This document shows positions 60,352-64,000 of a DNA stretch of 64,000 bases, piece by piece (within the stretch, counting starts at the first letter, position 1; the number at the start of each line of letters is the position of its first letter). The notes under the pieces are model-generated. The model was not told the origin of the DNA, searched no databases, and saw only the letters and a program-made list of their open reading frames with translations. The DNA lies in the NCBI GenBank assembly GCA_965279195.1, contig CBDIHP010000021.1, forward strand, positions 1 to 64,000. The letters run 5' to 3'. The position numbers were made by a program, and so were the translations under genes. Source of the DNA: CBDIHP01 sp965279195. GTDB lineage: Bacteria; Planctomycetota; Planctomycetia; Isosphaerales; Isosphaeraceae.

Positions 60352-61329
60352 TCAGGGCGTCATCTGATCGCGACAGTGCCGCGACAGCCACCCCGGCGTG
60401 ACCTGCGACAATGCCAGGGCCCCGGCCAGCTTCGGATCTTTCGACAGATGCGTCCAGACCCCCGGCCACAACGACCGGGCCCGCCGGAAGGCCTCGCGGG
60501 CAAGCCGGTAATCCCCGGCCTTCCAGCCGACGTACGCCCGGTTCAGGAAGGCCCGGCCCAGGCGGTGTTCGGCGGGGGTGCGGTGGGTCGAAGGATCGGG
60601 CTGCCACGACCACCAGGGTTCGAGCAGCCGCAGCGTCTCGTCCAGGTCGGTCGTCCCGGTCTTGAACCGATGCGTCTCGCTGCCGAGGTGCCATCGGATG
60701 TCGACCGTCGGCTCCGCGAGCCAGGCCACCGACCAGGCGTCCCCCAGGCGGAGCCAGAAGTCCCAGTCGACCACGTACCGGAACGACGGATCGAAGCCGC
60801 CGAGGGCCCGGTGGGCCTCCTTGCGGAGCGTCACTCCCGAGCACCGGATGAGGTTCTCGACCAGCATCTCGCGGACGAACGCGCCGGGGGCGAACCGTCG
60901 ATCCTCGGGCCCGAGGCCGCCGCGACCGACGACGCACTCGGGGACCTCTTCGCCCTGCTCATCGATCACCCCGGTCGCCGAGACGACCATGCCGGCGTCG
61001 TGGCCGAACGCTTCGACATGGGCCCGCAGATGCCCCGGACGCATCACGTCGTCCTGATGGAAGACCGCCACGAGTTCGGTGCGGGACTCGGCGACGCAGC
61101 GGTTCCAGTTGCCGGCGAGGCCGAGGCGGTCGGTGGAGACAATCACCCTGGCGCGATCGGCGGCCTCGTGGCGGACGATTTCGACGGTCTCGTCGTCGGA
61201 GCGGTCGTCGCAGACGAGGAGGTCGAAGGCGACGCGTTCTTGCGCGAGGATGGAGCGGAGGGCGTCGCGGAGGTGGCGGGCCCCGTTGTAGGTCGGGAGC
61301 GCGACGGTTAGCCTGGGACCGGCGGGCAT
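60352..61329 (-). CDS. glycosyltransferase family 2 protein
   Basis: A 325-residue GT-A glycosyltransferase. The nucleotide site PTYNGARHLRDALRSIL and the Asp pair at 41-42 (LLVCDDRSDDE) are followed by FHQDDVM, the DxD-type metal site near 93-94. GFDPSFRYVVDWDFWLRLG is the acceptor/catalytic region. No membrane segments, so cytoplasmic action on a glycan precursor is likely. It lies 10 bases after the DUF971 gene, so the two are probably co-transcribed. Sugar unknown. Confidence 0.85.
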   Translation of the reverse strand: MPAGPRLTVALPTYNGARHLRDALRSILAQERVAFDLLVCDDRSDDETVEIVRHEAADRARVIVSTDRLGLAGNWNRCVAESRTELVAVFHQDDVMRPGHLRAHVEAFGHDAGMVVSATGVIDEQGEEVPECVVGRGGLGPEDRRFAPGAFVREMLVENLIRCSGVTLRKEAHRALGGFDPSFRYVVDWDFWLRLGDAWSVAWLAEPTVDIRWHLGSETHRFKTGTTDLDETLRLLEPWWSWQPDPSTHRTPAEHRLGRAFLNRAYVGWKAGDYRLAREAFRRARSLWPGVWTHLSKDPKLAGALALSQVTPGWLSRHCRDQMTP

Positions 61330-61339
61330 GTCGCGAACC

Positions 61340-61660
61340 TCAGGGCTGGGTCCGAGTGTCGTTCCCTTCCGCGAGCTTGTAGAGCGTGTCCCACGTGTAG
61401 AGGCCGGAACCGTGGCCGTCGCTCCAGGCGAACCTCACGGCATAGTTGCCGACCGGCTCCATGCCTTCGAGCTTGATGTCCTTCGCGATGGTGGCCGGGT
61501 CGAGGATCCGCTCGCCGGTCCACTCGTCCTTGCAGGTGGCGCAGGGGCATTCCGCCCGCAGATAGACGTAGGGCAGGTGATCGGTCCGGCCGTCGGACCA
61601 GGTCAGTTCCAGGGTCTGGGCCGACTGCAACGCGCGGATGTTCGTCGGGGCGTCGATCAT
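61340..61660 (-). CDS. DUF971 family protein
   Basis: A 106-residue protein of the DUF971/gamma-butyrobetaine hydroxylase N-terminal-like family. It shows LELTWSDGRTDHLPYVYLRAECPCATC (position about 17-43), with a Cys-rich ECPCATC, and VGNYAVRFAWSDGHGSGLYTWDTL. Such proteins may bind zinc or link to Fe-S or Mrp-type ATPases, but the role is not established. ATG 61660 matches the start of homology. It is divergent from the small gene at 61769. Confidence 0.85.
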   Translation of the reverse strand: MIDAPTNIRALQSAQTLELTWSDGRTDHLPYVYLRAECPCATCKDEWTGERILDPATIAKDIKLEGMEPVGNYAVRFAWSDGHGSGLYTWDTLYKLAEGNDTRTQP

Positions 61661-61768
61661 CTGGGGTCGGACTCGGAATTCGGTTCTGGGGATCGTCGGG
61701 CGGCAGCCGTCTTGCTGATCTTCCCAGACTACCCGAAACGGTCGGCCGGGCGAAACAGGAGAGCAGCC

Positions 61769-61993
61769 ATGTCGGAGACCACCGCACGATTCCTCGTCCG
61801 TGCCCCGAGCGTCAACTCCGTCCGCCGCGCCCTGGGCCGCGCCCCCGGCGGCGCCCGGGTCGTCGGCCGGTTCGACCGCGAGACGATCGAGTGCTCGCAC
61901 ACCATGGACGAGAACAGCCTCGTCCGCCACTGGCCGATCGTGGTGAGCCGGCTGTCCAAGGCGGGGCTGTCCGTTGTTGCCCAACCGAAGTAA
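61769..61993 (+). CDS. small conserved-looking protein, unknown
   Basis: A 74-residue protein, MSETTARFLVRAPSVNSVRR, then FDRETIECSHTMDENSLVRH and SRLSKAGLSVV. ATG 61769 has AGGAG about 8 bases upstream and the composition is balanced, which supports coding. No family recognised. A palindromic element begins 11 bases after the stop. Confidence 0.55.
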   Translation: MSETTARFLVRAPSVNSVRRALGRAPGGARVVGRFDRETIECSHTMDENSLVRHWPIVVSRLSKAGLSVVAQPK

Positions 61994-62003
61994 CCCACAA
62001 ATC

Positions 62004-62119
62004 TGGAGTGCGTCCGCTTGCTGACGCTCTCACCCGGCGGGAGCTTACTCCCGAGAAAATACCTCGATTCGGGTGAGGTTCCCTTTGATCCGGCACGCGA
62101 AGCAAGCTTCCGCACTCCA
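62004..62119. repeat. MITE-like element, copy 3
   Basis: The left end TGGAGTGCGTCCGCTTGCT (from 62004) and the reverse complement of the right end, TGGAGTGCGGAAGCTTGCT (to 62119), match at 16 of 19 positions. The internal part has GGCGGGAGCTTACTCCCG-type structure. It lies in the gap between convergent genes, like copy 2, and shares its termini with the elements at 24546 and 28851. Confidence 0.6.
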
Positions 62120-62128
62120 TACCGTCGA

Positions 62129-63529
62129 TCAGCCGAATAGCGTCGTCAGCGGCTTCCCGGCGGAGATCGGCAAGGGACGTCCGAGGGTGTCTCGGACCTC
62201 GGTCTCGGGGGCGATGCCGAGGGCCCAGAACATGGTGGCGGCGAGGTCGTCGGGGCGGACGGGGTCGGTGTTGGGGTAGGCGCCGAGGCGGTCGCTGGAG
62301 CCGTAGACCGCGCCCGGTCGGATGCCGCCGCCGGCGAGCAGGGCGGTATAGCAGTTCGGCCAGTGGTCGCGGCCGGGCGTGGGGTATTCCTTCATGACCG
62401 CCACCTTCGGCGTCCGGCCGAACTCGCCCATCCAGACGACCAGCGTCTCGTCCAGCAGGCCTCGGGCCTTGAGGTCGAGCATCAGGGTCGGCATGGTCTG
62501 GTCGGTGATCGGGAGGAGTCGCTCCTTCAGGTCAGTAAAATTGTCTTTATGCGTGTCCCAGCCGGCCTTGGCGTCCTTGGTGCCGTTGCCGATGGTCTGC
62601 GAGAAGTAGACGGTCACGAACCGCACGCCGGCTTCGAGGAGGCGTCGGGCGAGCAGGCAGCTCTGGCCGTAGGTGGTGCGGCCGTAGGCGTCGTGCAGGG
62701 CCTGGGGCTCCTGGGAGAGGTCGAACGCCTTCTTCACCTTCGGCGAGGCCAGCATAGAGACGGCCCGGCTGTGGAAGGCGTCGAGCCCCTGCGCGGTGTC
62801 GTTCCAGGAGAGCAGGTCGGCCTGGCGGTCGATGGTCCGGAGCAGGCCCCGGCGGTCGTCGAGGCGGTCGACAGTCAGGCTGCCCGGCAGGCTCAGCTCG
62901 GGGAGCCGGAAGTTCGGTCGGTTGGGATCCTGGCCGACGAAGAATGGGGCGTACTCCTGGCCCAGGAAGCTGGCCCCCTGGCCCGGGGTGTTACTGCCGT
63001 CGCGGATGACCCAGGGGAATGAGGCGTAGGTGGGCAGGGCGGGGTCGTCGACGGGCTTGAACCGGGCGACGACGCTGCCGTAGCTGGGATAGAGCTCGCG
63101 GGAGTCGCGGAGCCGCTGGTCGTCGAGCGGCGGGGCGTGCCCGGTCAGGCTGTAGTAGCCGGCCGAATTGTGGTTCTTCATCGTGTGGTGGACCGACCGC
63201 ACCTGCGCGAACATCCCGAGGATCTTCGCGAAGTTCGGCAGGTGCTCGACGATCGGCAGGCCCGGCGTGTTGGACTGGATCGGCCGGAACATTCCCCGAA
63301 TCTTCTCGGGGGCGTGGGGCTTCATGTCGAACGTGTCGATGTGCGATGGCCCGCCCCACTGGTGCAGGAACAGGACCGACTTCGCCTTCGGGGCCGGGCC
63401 CTTCCCCGACTCCGACGCGCGGAGGATCCCGGGCAGATTCAGCCCCGCGAACCCCGCCGCCCCCACGCGCAGCAGGCTCCGGCGGCTCGTCCGCTCGATC
63501 TCGCGATATTCGGGGCAACCGTTGTTCAT
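62129..63529 (-). CDS. DUF1501 (sulfatase-like) protein with Tat signal
   Basis: A 466-residue protein of the DUF1501 family, alkaline phosphatase/sulfatase-fold proteins abundant in planctomycetes. The Tat-like signal is RTSRRSLLRVGAAGFAGLNL. Family blocks: VLFLHQWGGPSHIDTFDMKP, VRSVHHTMKNHNSAGYYSLT, GWDTHKDNFTDLKERLLPI and WMGEFGRTPKV, GRDHWPNCYTALLAGGGI. ATG 63529 is chosen over an upstream frame. It is the downstream partner of a DUF1553-type gene, the usual planctomycete pair. Substrate unknown. Confidence 0.9.
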   Translation of the reverse strand: MNNGCPEYREIERTSRRSLLRVGAAGFAGLNLPGILRASESGKGPAPKAKSVLFLHQWGGPSHIDTFDMKPHAPEKIRGMFRPIQSNTPGLPIVEHLPNFAKILGMFAQVRSVHHTMKNHNSAGYYSLTGHAPPLDDQRLRDSRELYPSYGSVVARFKPVDDPALPTYASFPWVIRDGSNTPGQGASFLGQEYAPFFVGQDPNRPNFRLPELSLPGSLTVDRLDDRRGLLRTIDRQADLLSWNDTAQGLDAFHSRAVSMLASPKVKKAFDLSQEPQALHDAYGRTTYGQSCLLARRLLEAGVRFVTVYFSQTIGNGTKDAKAGWDTHKDNFTDLKERLLPITDQTMPTLMLDLKARGLLDETLVVWMGEFGRTPKVAVMKEYPTPGRDHWPNCYTALLAGGGIRPGAVYGSSDRLGAYPNTDPVRPDDLAATMFWALGIAPETEVRDTLGRPLPISAGKPLTTLFG

Positions 63530-63584
63530 ACAGGCTCCCGTAGGGTGGGCACCGCCCACCATCGGATCGGCATCCGGTCGTGGT

Positions 63585-64000
63585 TCAGTGACGGAGCAGG
63601 AACTCTTTGCTGTTGAGCAGCGCCCAGGCGACATCCTCCCAGGCCCGCCGACGCTCGGTCGCCGCGGCGACATGCTTGAGGATCGTCGTCCGCTCATCCG
63701 AGGTCGGCCGCCGGGTCAGGATGGCCAGCGTGAGGTCATCGAGGATCACCGCGTCGGACACACCGGACTTCAGCAACTGCCCGATACGGTTGTCGCCCGC
63801 GCCGAGCTTCTCGCGGATGGATTCGCCGTTGATGAGCTGGAAGGCCTGGGCCAGCGAGATCGACTCGGACCGCTCGCATTCGCAGGTGAGCAGGCGATCG
63901 GGCTTGCCGAAGATCTTGAGGAAGTCGCCGCCCATCTTCGCGCCCGGCAACTGTGTGGCCCGAGTCTGGCGAGGGGCACCGGGGAACGTGTCGGGCTTGC
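63585..64000 (-). CDS. DUF1549/DUF1553 protein, C-terminal end (partial)
   Basis: An open frame that runs off the right edge. The visible residues KPDTFPGAPRQTRATQLPG, then FLKIFGKPDRLLTCECERSE, SISLAQAFQLINGESIREKL and AWEDVAWALLNSKEFLLRH match the C-terminal DUF1553 domain of large planctomycete DUF1549/DUF1553 proteins, normally encoded before a DUF1501 gene. The stop is 55 bases before the DUF1501 start. The N-terminal part is outside the window. Confidence 0.85.
   Translation of the reverse strand, partial: KPDTFPGAPRQTRATQLPGAKMGGDFLKIFGKPDRLLTCECERSESISLAQAFQLINGESIREKLGAGDNRIGQLLKSGVSDAVILDDLTLAILTRRPTSDERTTILKHVAAATERRRAWEDVAWALLNSKEFLLRH

Overview
The window reads as chromosomal DNA of a planctomycete, most likely from the Isosphaera/Singulisphaera/Paludisphaera side of the phylum. 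Reasons: very high GC with long antisense open frames, a DUF1501 protein beside a DUF1553-type protein, a PEP-CTERM protein, a large FG-GAP/DUF4214 surface protein with an N-terminal LEERL-type motif, and many Tat-type or secreted proteins of unknown role. The placement is inference. There are no rRNA genes, tRNA genes, phage genes, insertion sequences or CRISPR arrays that I can see.

Left part (1-9.1 kb): a broken ketoacyl synthase gene, a perfect 16-bp parS (ParB-binding) palindrome at 747-762 just upstream of it, a fumarylacetoacetate-hydrolase-family enzyme, a small lipoprotein, a PEP-CTERM protein with a zinc-protease motif behind a two-hairpin leader, an acyltransferase overlapping a phosphotransferase-like gene, and the RNase Y/YmdB pair.

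Second part (9-28.9 kb): methylcitrate-cycle-type prpB and prpD genes about 6 kb apart, a polysaccharide synthesis and export set (two GT-B glycosyltransferases, a Wzm/Wzt-like ABC exporter, a double GT-B glycosyltransferase and a coiled-coil protein), the FG-GAP/DUF4214 protein, a large alpha/beta hydrolase, a Tat-signal-bearing thiamine-diphosphate enzyme, a TIM-barrel isomerase, and fabZ-trmB with an ATGA overlap.

Third part (28.98-44.95 kb): a complete 14-gene nuoA-N operon for respiratory complex I, minus strand, in canonical order. It has a near-consensus sigma-70 promoter at 44915-44943, an inverted repeat in its leader and structured intercistronic gaps. NuoL and NuoM carry histidine-rich insertions; NuoJ and NuoK are extended.

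Right part (45-64 kb): secreted proteins of unknown role, proB divergent from purF with a good purF promoter, an ECF sigma/anti-sigma/PDZ operon, an FMN reductase, a secreted propeller/HEAT protein, an RsmB-type rRNA methyltransferase, a YgiQ-type radical SAM protein, a GT2 glycosyltransferase, a DUF971 protein, and the start of a DUF1501/DUF1553 pair cut by the window edge.

Several intergenic gaps hold strong hairpins. Three of them (24546-24582, 28851-28980, 62004-62119) share the same TGGAGTGCG-type termini and look like one family of dispersed palindromic elements. Start codons, promoters and hairpins were read by eye; site coordinates may be off by one or two bases.
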